Positions 22,993 to 33,410 are shown, counted from the stretch's first letter. The stretch: DNA of 64,000 nucleotides from Leishmania martiniquensis (GCF_017916325.1 NC_090160.1:303501-367500), one strand, 5' to 3'. Notes: generated by a model from the sequence alone, not told the origin. Program-made: numbers and translations.

Positions 22993-23761
22993 ACTCCACT
23001 GCCACGCGCTTCAACTGGTGTGCCTTGCAGGCTTGCGTGTCCACGTGTACGTGAGTGACCCACCGTGCGGTAGGCAAGCCAAAGCCGATGGACAGGGAGG
23101 GGGAGAGAGGCACAAACATACGCGCGTACGATTCCCCTCTGCCCCCCCTGACCCTCCCCTCCTCTTCTGCCAATGTCGACGTTGTTCGGTGTGTTGGCTC
23201 CTGCACGCGCATCCGTGACAGAAAGGCCACCATATGATCTGCCCGTATGCCCTGCGCTCATTTTTCCAGCATATTCGACCAAGTCTCTTTCTGCTCGTGT
23301 GGCCGCGTGCGTGTGCGCCTCCACAAAATTTGCGCGCATTCACACATGGCTCGCCTCCCTCCACCCTCTCTCTTGTTCGTATCTGCTGAGCAGAGGTGTT
23401 GTGAGCCTTGGGTCATCGCAACCGTCTCGCGGCCTCTTGCGCACCCAAGACGTATTACGGTCCCCTGCTCCGTCCGTTCCCCTGCATCAGCGGTGGTAAG
23501 CTTGGGGTAGGAAACCTTGAAAGAGCAGCGGGCTCCGTCAACGCGTACGCACGGTGCAACGCCTCCGCTCCGCCATCGACGCTCGTTCTCGCCCTTTTCT
23601 CGCTATTCGTTCTCTGGACTCTGCTCGCCTCTGCTCTCCCCCGCTCCCTCACCCTTCAGGTCACAGATAGCGCGGCAGCCTGCGCATGCTGGTAAAGTGG
23701 TATACCAGGTGTGCACGCGCCATCACCCCTCTCGTCGTTCTCCTAACCCTCCCCCTCGACC
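22993..23761. other. intergenic stretch with candidate acceptor and upstream AUG
   Basis: Contains TG/GA-rich sequence and then pyrimidine-rich sequence ending at the AG at 23658-23659, a good trans-splice acceptor that leaves a 102-nt 5' UTR for the next gene. Within that UTR an ATG at 23686 opens a 71-codon frame (to 23901) that overlaps the main start at 23762 out of frame. Confidence 0.5.
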
Positions 23762-26700
23762 ATGTTCGGTGGGCCGTACCGCCCGCGAGTCGTGCCCCTA
23801 CCAGTCAGTGCGGATGCACGACTGGGAGAGAAAACAGCCAACTCTGTCGCGAGCAGCGCATGGAATCGAATCAGAGGCGTGGCCCCTTCGCCAGCAGATG
23901 ACTTGCAGTCATCACTACAGTCGTGCAGCAGCTCGTGGGACGGACCCAACGATAGTCGCATGTACGGAGCCGAAGAGGACGCGCACGGCACCAACTCGCC
24001 ACCAGCAGGACAGGTGCCAGACTCATTCCTCCCTGTCTCTTCCCTCTTCGCGGCGGCTAACCGTCAACCATCCCACCGACAGCCCAGCCCTCTCTCTGGC
24101 CGCGCCACTGCTGGCACGTGCAGCGTCCTGCTTGGGCATCAATACCATGCCGATGAGGTACCACCGTCTTCCTCGGTAGTCGAACAGCAGCATTGGGGCT
24201 CCACCCCGGTGTCGATGACCAAAGCAGCCTTGTCGGCAACTGCTTCACGCCGCTATCAACAGCTCGCAGCGCAGCATCTCTACGGCGCAGCGCGCAGCTT
24301 CAGAGCAGGGGTAGCGGCGCCAGGCCCTCGCGCACCTGCCACTGGTTCTTCTGACGGTGCGGTCGCGACAGCGCCTTTCACCAAGCTGCGCTACACAGAC
24401 GCGCATGGTCGCCCTCTTCCCAGCACGCACGGAAACGGATCGGTGACGCACGAAGCAAAGCGGGACAGCGGCAGCCCAGCGTCAGGCAACCCCGTAGTAA
24501 GCTCAAGCCGAGAGAGCGGCGGTGCCAACGAGGGGCGCAGAGAAGCAAAGGTCGAAAGCGGAGAGAGCAGTTTGGCAGTGGCAACTCCCGCAGCAGAGCC
24601 CTCATGCTCAGATCAGGGGTGCAAGAACGCTTCACCAAGAAGCGCAAGGAGGCAAGGCGTATCCGCGGACAAAGCCTCCGAACTCACGCCAACGCAGTCG
24701 CCGTCGTCGGACAAGGCGCCATCGCTGAGTGCAGCCTCGGCTGTTACGTTGGATGGTCGGCTGCGGCGTGGTCGAAATGTGGCTTGGTGCGAGAGTTCGC
24801 AGCAGCAGCAGCGACAACGACCCCGATCACTTCCGTCCCGCTTTGCAGCTCCAGCAGCGTCCGTCGCCTGCAGGCGCACGGCGCTGTGGGCTGTGAAGCT
24901 GATCGAGGATTTCGTAGCGCAGGTGGCGTTGCAGCAGGAGTCGTTGTCGGCGGCGCCAACCATCGTGTCGTCCGGCGGCACGATGAGCGGTTGGAGCAGG
25001 AGAGCAACCGCCAGTGGTCGAGGCGCCGCGGCGACAGCCACTGTGGCCGACCTCACCGCGAGTTTTTTGTCCTCGCGTTACGGGGCACTGCAGTGGCGCC
25101 CCATATTGCGCGAATTTGCTGCCTGCCTGCACCGTTATCGGCTAGTCAGCCCTGCATGCGCGGTGTTCCGGGGGTACTTCATCCACATCGACACAGAAAC
25201 TCTCGACGATTTCTACACGTTCTGTCGCCTGTACGCGGCTGGCGACATTCAGCACTGCTCGACAGTGGAGATACGCCGCCTGTCCCTCGCTGAAGCCGCT
25301 GCCGCCAACGCCCAAACCATTCTCTGGCGCCGCTATGTGGACGAGCGGGAAGTGGGCGATCGACTTCAACGCATGCTGCGGCGCGTGTCGCTGAGCGACC
25401 ACGCCCCCCCCGGCTTGCATGTCGGGGCGCTTGGTGGGACTCTCGGCGGCGGTACATCGGACGGTGCGTCGACGTCGCGTCAGCCCAGCCGGCGTGTGCA
25501 GTACCGTTACGCCCGTCATCCGCCCACCCGCACAGCGTGGGTGCCGCAGCAGCGGCGTCTCACTCTCGACGAGATCCGCAAAGTTAAGAGGGCGGTGCTC
25601 GGCTGGATGCAGGCGGCAGCACTCAAGTTCGCGCATGAGCGCAGCTCCGGTGCGGTGGGGTCGCACGACGGCGACAAGACAGGGAGCAATGCGCGGTGTG
25701 AGGCCGCAGGGGCAGAGCTGCAGCGCGTCGCGTTTGACCGAGCGGGTTGGGTAGATGCCTACGCACTACTGCAAGCCGTCCTGGAGGCAGTGAAGCTGGT
25801 GTGTCGCGCCGGCCATTCTTTTCATGAAAGATGCAACGCGGGGGCGGGGCAGGCCGACGATGTGTCGGAGCGATCCTCAACAGCGCGGCAGCAGTGGCAC
25901 TCAATTAGCAGTACTTCGTGCACTCCGCAGGCGTGCGTGCACAGGACCGATGCGGTGCTTCCGTCTTCGTGGTCTCACCACCACAGCGCCCTGCAGAGTC
26001 TCACTCCATCTGTAGGCGAAGAATGTCAGACTGCTGAGGCTCCGTGCGTGACACAATGGCCACGAGGGCCGGCCGATCGGCACCCCTGCACGGCGGTGGA
26101 GTCTAACGTGTCAGTCGCGTGCGTATCGGCAGGCGATCATTTCGGGTCCCCGTCACATGACAGCACTGCGTCACTGCGCCGCCATAACGGCGGGCGAAGA
26201 AGCAGCCCTCTTCGTCCACAGCGGCAGATGGCAGCAGCAGAGGAGCTCCGGCGATGCTCGCCCGCAAGACCGACGGAGCAGCCAGGGCTGGGCAGCAGCA
26301 GGGAAAGCGGGGCGCAGCGGGGACGCGGTGGCGCGTCGCACGAAGAGCCGTCTTCAGCTCTGCACAGGAGGCCATACCGTGACGCCCCATACAAGCCATT
26401 ACTGCACGGCGATGAGCTTTGGATGGAGGCGCAAAAGGCGGCCGCGGCAGCGTCGCTACGGCGAGACCGTTGCTGGCGGGACCACTACCCGCGTACGTAC
26501 GCGCGTCTGCAGTTCTCGCCATCCCCCCTAAAGCTCAGCAATGTTGCGTGCACTGTGCGGCCCAACGTTTCGCGCGCACCATCCCTAGAGAATGCTACGA
26601 TCGACGCCATCGATGTGGACCTTCGCCGACGCCAGGCACGCAGCCGCGACGCGAACTTGAGCTCACCGCGTCAGATCACAGCCGATCCGGCCCATCTATC

Positions 26701-27208
26701 ACCGTGTGCGTTTGCCACGCCAGGGGCTTTTGCCCTCACAAACCTGAAAAAGGTGCGCCGCGCTACTCAGCCTGCCGATGGCCTCCCGCCGCCGTCGCTG
26801 CTCTCCCCATTCGCCTCACCCATTTCTGAGGTTGCCTACACTTCTCACAACCTTGCTGCCGCGCCGAGGTCGCCACGTTCAGGAGATTCGGCCGCGCGAA
26901 AGATCGCTATCGAGCGCAGCACACCAGCGAGCTCGTCGCTCGACGTTCTCTCACCGCACACCGCGTCATTTACACGAGCTGCAAAGGAGGGCGTTGCCGA
27001 TGCCGGGCCTCCTGACAGCTGCGAGGTGGCGGCAGTGAAGGAAAGCGGCACGGTCTTGTTAACCACGGAAGAGCAAGCGATGCTGGATCGACTGGAGCGC
27101 GCCCTGCGCCAACTTGAAGCGGAGCACCAGCGCTATCACGCCACCAACACTTTTGCTGCGGCTGCTGCTGATACGGATGCGGCCGCTTTGACGAAGAGGT
27201 GCGCATAG
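23762..27208 (+). CDS. large conserved-type hypothetical protein
   Basis: A 1148-residue protein that I do not recognise. The ATG at 23762 is the first in its frame. Residues 1-365 are Ser/Pro/Ala-rich and likely disordered. Residues about 373-545 look folded and helical: WAVKLIEDFVAQVALQQ, then FLSSRYGALQWRPILREF, LHRYRLVSPACAVFRGYF and LDDFYTFCRLYAAGD, ending in a long charged helix. A second helical piece lies at about 602-632 (LDEIRKVKRAVLGWMQAAAL). A further ordered block at about 871-935 contains YKPLLHGDELWMEAQKAA. Residues about 1101-1135 are a short coiled coil (LDRLERALRQLEAEHQRY). Tandem helical segments with an R-Y-R...V-F-x-x-F pattern resemble parts of some ciliary proteins, but this is only an impression. 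No catalytic motif is visible. It follows the RhoGAP-like gene by 0.77 kb. Confidence 0.8.
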   Translation: MFGGPYRPRVVPLPVSADARLGEKTANSVASSAWNRIRGVAPSPADDLQSSLQSCSSSWDGPNDSRMYGAEEDAHGTNSPPAGQVPDSFLPVSSLFAAANRQPSHRQPSPLSGRATAGTCSVLLGHQYHADEVPPSSSVVEQQHWGSTPVSMTKAALSATASRRYQQLAAQHLYGAARSFRAGVAAPGPRAPATGSSDGAVATAPFTKLRYTDAHGRPLPSTHGNGSVTHEAKRDSGSPASGNPVVSSSRESGGANEGRREAKVESGESSLAVATPAAEPSCSDQGCKNASPRSARRQGVSADKASELTPTQSPSSDKAPSLSAASAVTLDGRLRRGRNVAWCESSQQQQRQRPRSLPSRFAAPAASVACRRTALWAVKLIEDFVAQVALQQESLSAAPTIVSSGGTMSGWSRRATASGRGAAATATVADLTASFLSSRYGALQWRPILREFAACLHRYRLVSPACAVFRGYFIHIDTETLDDFYTFCRLYAAGDIQHCSTVEIRRLSLAEAAAANAQTILWRRYVDEREVGDRLQRMLRRVSLSDHAPPGLHVGALGGTLGGGTSDGASTSRQPSRRVQYRYARHPPTRTAWVPQQRRLTLDEIRKVKRAVLGWMQAAALKFAHERSSGAVGSHDGDKTGSNARCEAAGAELQRVAFDRAGWVDAYALLQAVLEAVKLVCRAGHSFHERCNAGAGQADDVSERSSTARQQWHSISSTSCTPQACVHRTDAVLPSSWSHHHSALQSLTPSVGEECQTAEAPCVTQWPRGPADRHPCTAVESNVSVACVSAGDHFGSPSHDSTASLRRHNGGRRSSPLRPQRQMAAAEELRRCSPARPTEQPGLGSSRESGAQRGRGGASHEEPSSALHRRPYRDAPYKPLLHGDELWMEAQKAAAAASLRRDRCWRDHYPRTYARLQFSPSPLKLSNVACTVRPNVSRAPSLENATIDAIDVDLRRRQARSRDANLSSPRQITADPAHLSPCAFATPGAFALTNLKKVRRATQPADGLPPPSLLSPFASPISEVAYTSHNLAAAPRSPRSGDSAARKIAIERSTPASSSLDVLSPHTASFTRAAKEGVADAGPPDSCEVAAVKESGTVLLTTEEQAMLDRLERALRQLEAEHQRYHATNTFAAAAADTDAAALTKRCA

Positions 27209-27481
27209 AGGCAGCAGCGCTCGTATATGTGTATATGTGTCTGTGTGTGTATGTGTGCTGCTGCTGATACGGAGGGAACTCAAAACAAAGTCAACCGGCC
27301 GTTCACATTTCTACCGAACTAGGAGGGGATAACAGTCTTGGACACAAGAAACGTAGGCAGAGGCGGCTGTAAAGCGCGCTCATTGCCGTTGCCGGATGGC
27401 TTCGATGCACGTGTTCGATTGGCTGAAATATCTCACCTGACCTCCTTGCACTTGCCATTTCGCTCTCGCTCTCGCTGCTCC

Positions 27482-27525
27482 TCTCGCTCGCTCTCTCCCT
27501 CTCGAGAGGGAGAGAGCGAGCGAGA
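27482..27525. repeat. perfect 44-bp palindrome centred on CTCGAG
   Basis: Two 22-base arms meet with no spacer at 27503/27504, around the CTCGAG at 27501-27506. The left arm is a CTCTCGCTCG-type pyrimidine-rich sequence and the right arm its exact complement. One mismatch follows on each side, then partial pairing continues. In RNA it would fold into a very stable hairpin (less a few loop bases) in the 3' UTR or intergenic part of the precursor. Confidence 0.85.
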
Positions 27526-27900
27526 CGGAGAGAGGGGCGGAGAGACTCTACGCAAGCAACTTCGCAACCACACGAAACGCCACAGAGCCGCTGCGCATTA
27601 TAGAGCTGGTGCTTGCATCCATCACCCGCGTCACTCGTGAGAGAGCAAGGTAAGCGTATCTTGCGCATGCAGGTTGGGGCCCGCGAAGCTATCGCCACAT
27701 CGTTTCTGCCCACGTCCATGGCGCGACTCTCTTCTCGGCCTTCATCTTGGGATGCGCCGCCGGTGCCGGTGAAGAGTGTGGAGAGACGCTTGTGCTGTGT
27801 CTGTCACTCTCGTTGCGTTGCACGGGTCTTTTCCAGAAAAAATGAGCGCAGCTTCCGTGCATCGCCCCGCATCGCTCGTCGGCCCCACCCCACCCCCATC

Positions 27901-27944
27901 TCTCTTGCCGCGCATCTTGCCCTTCCCGTCTTCATCGTCTTTAG
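27901..27944 (+). promoter_or_regulatory. strong candidate trans-splice acceptor
   Basis: An uninterrupted pyrimidine-rich tract (about 27901-27942) ends in the AG at 27943-27944. The first downstream ATG is at 27963, only 18 nt later. The arrangement is as good as those of recognised genes in this window. Confidence 0.4.
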
Positions 27945-27962
27945 GTTTTCCTGGGTTCAAGA

Positions 27963-28436
27963 ATGCGCCACCATTCGCTGCAGCGATGGCTTCGGCACCT
28001 CCACGAAGACGTGTTGGACCACCAACGAGATCTCAGTCGACTGTCTCCTTCAGCCGTCAGCGTGCGGCCCCGCCTCTCCTGCGACGTTGCCGAGCGCACC
28101 GCTCCTCTCCACCACCACCACCACCCCTTGCCCGTAAAGGCCCTAGAGGCCTGTCGGTATGGGTGCATCAATTCTTGCGGAAAGAGAGAGGCTAAGGCGG
28201 GAAGAAGGGTCGGTGACGACCTTCGCGGCCGACGGGCTTGTGCGTTCAACCCTCTATGCGATAGTGCCTGTATCTCACACGTGTGGATGCACACGCGTGC
28301 CTGCCTGTTCTGCTTCTCGACGTGTTCGGTCGCGTCTCCCGTGGTGCCGCCTCTCTCCCCCTGCGTCCCCTTTTCACCCGCTCCTTCCATCCCCTTCCTG
28401 CGTCCTCTTCACCTTGGAAGAGACGACATGCGATGA
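27963..28436 (+). CDS. possible small protein, unidentified
   Basis: A 157-codon frame beginning at the first ATG after a strong splice-acceptor candidate. The first 80 or so residues look protein-like: a basic, amphipathic start (MRHHSLQRWLRHLHEDVLD) that could be a mitochondrial presequence or a helix, a His run, and CRYGCINSCGKREAK with three closely spaced cysteines. The remainder is Cys/Pro/Ser-rich, as in translated non-coding DNA, so the true coding part may be shorter or absent. Third-position GC seems moderate rather than high. I assign no function. A chance ORF is quite possible. Confidence 0.25.
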   Translation: MRHHSLQRWLRHLHEDVLDHQRDLSRLSPSAVSVRPRLSCDVAERTAPLHHHHHPLPVKALEACRYGCINSCGKREAKAGRRVGDDLRGRRACAFNPLCDSACISHVWMHTRACLFCFSTCSVASPVVPPLSPCVPFSPAPSIPFLRPLHLGRDDMR

Positions 28437-31400
28437 TGAGCAGATTCTGCGTACCCTGTCCCTCTCGCGTCAGGTGTGTGCATGTGCGTGTGCGTATGTG
28501 TGCGCATGGCTGAGTCTGCCGCGACTGCCCAGCGCCGCTTCGCACACTCCGCAGCAGCACCAAAGCGCTCGCCTCTCCGTTTCATATCCGCCTCTTTTCA
28601 TTCCTCAGCGTCACCCCGCCACCGCCATTGCCATCGCCATAGCTGTCATGTGCGCCCAGTCCTCCCCTCTTTCCGTGTGCCTATGCCAGAAGTCCCCGCG
28701 CACACACACGTACACACCAGACGCTCAGCGTGGGACAAGTGCGGCAGACGCGGACGCGACTCCAAAGGATTTGATTGCTTCGTGGCCGAAGATGCACTGA
28801 AAGACAGCGCAGCCAGAGGAGTCATTAACGCCACTGAATGGACGGTTAGAGTCAGAGGGAGAGCGGCTGAGGGCGGACGGTGGCGTGATAGTGCGGGAGA
28901 GGCATATTGCCGCACACGCACCCGAGGCAGCTCATTCCACTGCAGGGAGCTCGGACTCGCCCCCCCTCTGCTACGAAGGTCGTTCGATGTGCAGAAGTGT
29001 GAAGGCGCTCGTGGTGAACATGGTCGGGCTCGTGTGTGTGTGTGTGCGCGCGCCCTCTGTCCCGCGCTCTTCTCTCCCTCTTCCTCGTTCTCGACGCCCT
29101 CCCTCTTCAGTTTGGCAGACCATCTTTGGTCGGCCATCACACCTCTTGTACCCTAACCCTAGGTCGTCATCGTGTATTTGTGCTCTCCCCCTTCGATCAC
29201 AGATGCCGTATCGCCTGCCTTCTTCTCTCGTAACTCCTCTCTCTCTGCTGCTGCTGCTGCCTTCTCGGCCTTAGCCTCCTCATCCTCACCCCGAATCGAG
29301 CCACTGCGCATGTCCTGGTGATGAGGGCGGGGTGAGTTGCGCTGTTGAAAGCGTTCCGTGACTGCGAAGAGAGGATGGGGGGAGAGAAGAAGGCAGAGTC
29401 GGCCTCGTGTGTGTGCCTCTCTGGCCGTGTATGTGTATGTGTGTGTGTGCATTTCGCGTCGCAGCCACTCACACCTTACACGGTCAGATGATCACCACAC
29501 GGGAGATCCCTTCCGGTTGATGATGGCTCTGGCTGCTGCTCGTCTTGCGTGCGCGTCTGCGTATCCCCTCGCTCCTCCCATTGCTGTGCGCTTTTGATGA
29601 TCTCGATGGGGGATAAAATCTGTGCCAGTGTAGGCGCCACGCACACACAACGCCCTCCCCTCTTGCCTTCATCCCCTATCTCTCACCTCTTCTCCACCGC
29701 CTCCCCGCCATGACGGCTCTGTGCGCATGCGTGTCTCCCATCGCGGAAGGCACGTGTGTGTACCGCCGCACGTTCCCCCGCCACGTCTCCTTCCCTCTTT
29801 CTCTGCCTCGCGTGGAACCTCGCAAGCACGCGAGCGCACCCAAGAACGGAAACACCCACGCGAAGTCGGGCCCAGCGCGTCGTGACGAGCGGTGCGGTTA
29901 GCGTTGTGGTCGTGGTAGAGCAAAGGCACAGACACCCTCTCCCTTTCTCCTTCGCTTTTCGGAATGCTGGTCCTCTCCCTTGCCTGTGGTCGGGCTCCAA
30001 GCGCGTGTGTGGGCGACACTCACCCCCGCCCCCCCCCACATCGACTGTGAGAGCTGGCACGGCCATTCAAGCATGCACATACACCTTCGTGTGTGCACGC
30101 GCACGCGCGCACACGCACTTCCGCAACGCAGTTGTTTTACTCGCCAGCCTTGTTAACGTGGGCCTCGCGCTTTCTCTGCCTCCGTTTTCCTTCACGCCAC
30201 CGGTGCGATGTGGCGCGCGGGAGACGCTGGAAAGGGGCGTTCGAAGGTGTGTGCGCACGCGTGCCACGTGTCGCACGTCTGCGTGTCTCTGTGCATGTAA
30301 GCCACTTTAGTGAAGGGGTGAGGTGAGGGGGTGTTGGCTGCCGCATCGTGCCGCCCGGGTGTGGTCGTCTCAGACAGTCTGGCATCCCGTCTTTGTGTGA
30401 GTGTGTTGGGCCGTTTGCGGGTTTCTTGTGTGCTTGGGATAGAGGGGCTAGACGGAGAGGTGGAGGAGTCGACGGCGTCCGTGTGCGTGAGGAACGCGCG
30501 TGGGGCCGGCGGCGATGGTGAGGCGAAGGGGGTGATGCCGCGGGCGGCTATGTGTGCCGTGCGTGAGAGAATGAAAAGCTATGGATCGGTGAAACAGACG
30601 CACGTGTGTGCCCTGCGTATCGTTTTAGAGGAGGGCGGGAGAAGGGGGTGGCAGATGGGGCCACGGTGATGTGTGTGCGTGTGCGTGTGTGTGGGGGGGA
30701 GGGGCTGTGGTATGGTGAGGAGGTGGCGGGCGAGCCAATGAAAACGAAGAGAGATGCAGCAAGCGTCTGTAGCTGAGCATGACATCAGGAAGAGGTAAAG
30801 ATCGTGGTGTGAAGAGGGGCGCAGGCGTCCGTAAGGTGGCGTGCGAATGCGAGTGGGTCTGTGTGCAGGTGCGTCTATGTATATATATATGTGTGGGTGG
30901 GTGCGTCTCTCTTTGCGTCTGTGTGTGCATGTGCGCGTTGGTGCACGCCGGGTGGCTGGGCGGAGGACCGCCTTCGCTCATGTCTCTTTTACTCCTGCAA
31001 GGGGTTTGGCAGGATTTCTCTGCGCTCACGTGCTTGCCTTCTCCACGTCTCCCCTTCCTCCCACGCCAACAAGTCCATGCTCTCGTAGGCGTCGGACCGG
31101 TCCTCACGGCGGCGCAGTTGCGGAGTGGCTCTCCACGCGTACGCGCACATCATGTAGGTGAGCATCATTTCTGTATCGCTCTTCTCTCTCCTTCTGCTGG
31201 AGTGCCCACCCCCGATTTTTTTCCTGCCCAAGGGCTCTACTGCCGCATGCGGACTGATCGCAGTGGAAGAGGAGCTGAAGCGGCTTTCCATAGCAGAGGG
31301 GGGAGGGGGGCAAAAGTGTTTGTGTGCGTGCGCAGGCCTGCTGAACTGGCACTTCATCTGTAACCTCTCTCCCCTTCCCCCCCTCGTCCCTCTGCCCTCC

Positions 31401-31454
31401 CCCCTCCCTCCCTCCCACGAGCTTACGCGCTCGCCACAAGAGTCGAGTGCGAAC
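28437..31454. other. 3-kb intergenic stretch
   Basis: No supported gene. It contains TG runs (30670-30700, 30850-30930), a TA repeat (30877-30892), two telomere-like hexamers at 29150-29161 and several pyrimidine tracts. The frame at 28476-29156 has a less repetitive middle part (about 28720-29020) but no domain. A 63-codon frame at 29710-29901 follows a pyrimidine tract and ends before the next one; it has no recognisable feature. Purine- and GTG-rich sequence dominates 30400-30780. Confidence 0.5.
31366..31421 (+). promoter_or_regulatory. trans-splice acceptor candidate for Bud32
   Basis: A 50-base C/T-rich tract ends at the AG at 31420-31421. The first ATG downstream is 31455, giving a 33-nt 5' UTR. 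This fixes the start of the Bud32 gene and excludes the 99-codon upstream extension of the frame. Confidence 0.6.
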
Positions 31455-32300
31455 ATGTCGTCAAGCGACGCGCCGGCAGAGCCAAGGCCGGGGCTAAGCG
31501 TCCATTCCATCGAGCTGGGCGGCCTCATCTTCCAAGGCGCGGAGTCGAAGGTGTACCACTGCATCTTTTACGGCGCACCCGCTGTATGCAAGCACCGTTT
31601 TGTGAAACGGTACCGCAACCCGATCCTCGACGAGCGCCTGCGTGCGCAACGTACGCGCCGCGAGGCACGCGCTCTCGAGCGTTGTGTGAAGAAGGGCATC
31701 CGCGCACCCCGTCTTCTGGGTGCTGACTACGCCAACACCTTTCTCGTCATGTCATATGAGGCTGGTCCAACGGTAAAGGAAGCGCTCGACACGGAGCACA
31801 CCGCCGGCGTCCAGCAAACATCAAAGGGGGCGGTTGCCTCTGTGCACCAGCAGCAGCCCACGCCGTCGCCGGTGACGGCGGCACTGCTGCATAGTATTGG
31901 TGTCGTAGTAGCGCGGCTGCACAACGCAAACATCGTTCACGGAGACCTTACCACCTCCAATTTCATTTACGTGTGCGACGGGGGTGCGGCGGCGGCGGCA
32001 TCAAAGGTGGATGGCATGACTGCGCCAGAGTCGAGTGCCCCAATGCTTCCCACAGCGGAGGACATTATCGTTCTCGACTTCGGGCTCATCTCGGACAAGT
32101 ACAGTGCGGAGGAGCGCGCGGTGGATCTCTATGTGCTGGAGCGCGCTATCGCTTCCACCCACCCGTACCTCTCCGCCTTTGCCAGTGACGTTCTTCTTGA
32201 AGGCTATCGCAGCGCCACCGACCCGGAAAAGGGTGAAGAGGCGCTGCGCCGATTAGAGGCGGTGCGCGCGCGCGGGCGGAAGCGTTCGATGGTCGGCTAA
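31455..32300 (+). CDS. BUD32: Bud32/PRPK atypical kinase, KEOPS complex subunit
   Basis: A 281-residue protein, slightly longer than the usual 230-260. Bud32 is the small atypical kinase/ATPase of the KEOPS complex, which with Kae1 makes N6-threonylcarbamoyladenosine at position 37 of ANN-decoding tRNAs. The sequence shows the short ATP loop (FQGAESKVY), the lysine segment CKHRFVKRYRNPILDERL, the EARALERC helix, the exact catalytic motif HGDLTTSNFIYV and the metal motif DFGLI. It ends with the family's C-terminal tail RGRKRSMVG. Two inserts are peculiar: about 30 residues rich in Gln/Ala before the catalytic loop, and an Ala/Met-rich stretch before DFG. The frame runs open upstream, but ATG 31455 follows the splice acceptor by 33 nt and gives the expected N-terminus. 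Confidence 0.95.
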   Translation: MSSSDAPAEPRPGLSVHSIELGGLIFQGAESKVYHCIFYGAPAVCKHRFVKRYRNPILDERLRAQRTRREARALERCVKKGIRAPRLLGADYANTFLVMSYEAGPTVKEALDTEHTAGVQQTSKGAVASVHQQQPTPSPVTAALLHSIGVVVARLHNANIVHGDLTTSNFIYVCDGGAAAAASKVDGMTAPESSAPMLPTAEDIIVLDFGLISDKYSAEERAVDLYVLERAIASTHPYLSAFASDVLLEGYRSATDPEKGEEALRRLEAVRARGRKRSMVG

Positions 32301-33410
32301 GGCTGTTGGAGAAAGCGATGGGGTGAACATCGCGTCGCTTCCTCGCCCCTTTCTCCAGGCCGACTGCATCAGTGGCAACCCCCGTCGCCGCTTCCTGCGT
32401 ATATGCGCCGCTTACGTCTTGGCTTCGCTCCCCCCACTCTCCCTCTGTTTAGCTTGCTGCAGGCGTGCGAGCGCTACTCAGCTCGATCCATAAGGATGCG
32501 TTGCAGCGCGCTACAAGATAATCCGTGATGCGCATGCAAGGCAATGCATATGCGCCAGCTACCGTTCCTTGGCGACTGCGGCTTCATCCAGCACACAGGG
32601 AGGTGTGTGTATGCGTATGTGTGGGGTGCACCGAAGCAAGTTAAGGCTGCCTTCTTCACACATGCACACACACACCACCACACCACCACCACCAGCTCCC
32701 CCTCCCTTTCCTGCCACCGCTGCCTTTCTCTCTCTTACATACATTTACATACACATATATATATGTATATATATGTGTGTGTGTATCCGTTCTGTTCCCT
32801 TCCACAGCTGTTGGCCTGCCTTAACAACAACAGCAACCGAAACGGAGCCATCGCCGGCAGTCACTTATTCAAACACAAAAGCTTCGCGCCCAGTCGCAGG
32901 TACACGCGAGCGGACCTGCAGGGGGGTTCACTCGCCCCTCCCCTCCTCTCTTCTCCTTCCCTTCTGCTCCCTGCTTGCACTGGCTGTCGTCACCTCGGCG
33001 GCTGTCACGTTGAGCAGGACACCCTGCTGCAGGTCGATCCTCTTTCCTTCACTCGCCCCTACTGCTGGGGCGGCTGCTTGCATTCGCCTAATAGAACGCT
33101 TTGTAGGGAGGCGGGCGCCGACAGAGGGGCAGCCAAGACGGTCCATAGCGGCTCATTCCCCTCATCTTTTGCAGGACGCACCAGGCGAGGCCCACCGCCT
33201 GCATAGACGATAGACGCACACGCTAACCACGTAGATTTGGGTACCATCCCACACAGCTCACGCAGTAGGCAGTAAGTGGCTCCCATCACACCGCCAAAAA
33301 AAAAGCGGCAGCAGCGCCGACTCCGTCATCGCTGCGTTCGGCTCCGCACCTTTCCGCGTGCTCATCGGCCCCTTATCTCGTTTCCCTTCCGCGCTGACGC
33401 GTCGAGCGCG
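32301..33410. other. intergenic stretch
   Basis: No supported gene. A near-palindromic TA/TG repeat lies at 32751-32784. Pyrimidine tracts at 32936-32965 and 33153-33170 precede AG dinucleotides. Frames of up to 220 codons here are His/Thr/Ser-rich translations of the CA repeats. Confidence 0.55.
33151..33174 (+). promoter_or_regulatory. trans-splice acceptor candidate for the LRR protein
   Basis: A short T/C tract ends at the AG at 33173-33174, giving a 236-nt 5' UTR before ATG 33411. A stronger tract at about 33348-33391 is followed by an AG only at 33405-33406, which would leave just 4 nt before the ATG. Confidence 0.4.

Larger units (their letters stand above)
27209..27962. other. intergenic stretch with perfect palindrome
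   Basis: Just after the stop codon there is a TG/TA-rich run (27222-27260). A perfect inverted repeat lies at 27482-27525 (see its own entry). From 27890 the sense strand becomes strongly pyrimidine-rich and ends at an AG at 27943-27944. No gene is supported before 27963. Confidence 0.5.

Noticed and set aside
28476..29156. 226-codon + strand ORF
   Set aside because: The middle part is less repetitive, but both ends are microsatellite translations and nothing resembles a fold.
29150..29161. Telomere-like CCCTAACCCTA
   Set aside because: Only about two hexamers; this is expected by chance in a 64-kb window and no subtelomeric features surround it.
29710..29901. 63-codon ORF after a pyrimidine tract
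   Set aside because: The ATG context is acceptable, but the peptide has no recognisable feature and the tract lacks an AG before the ATG.
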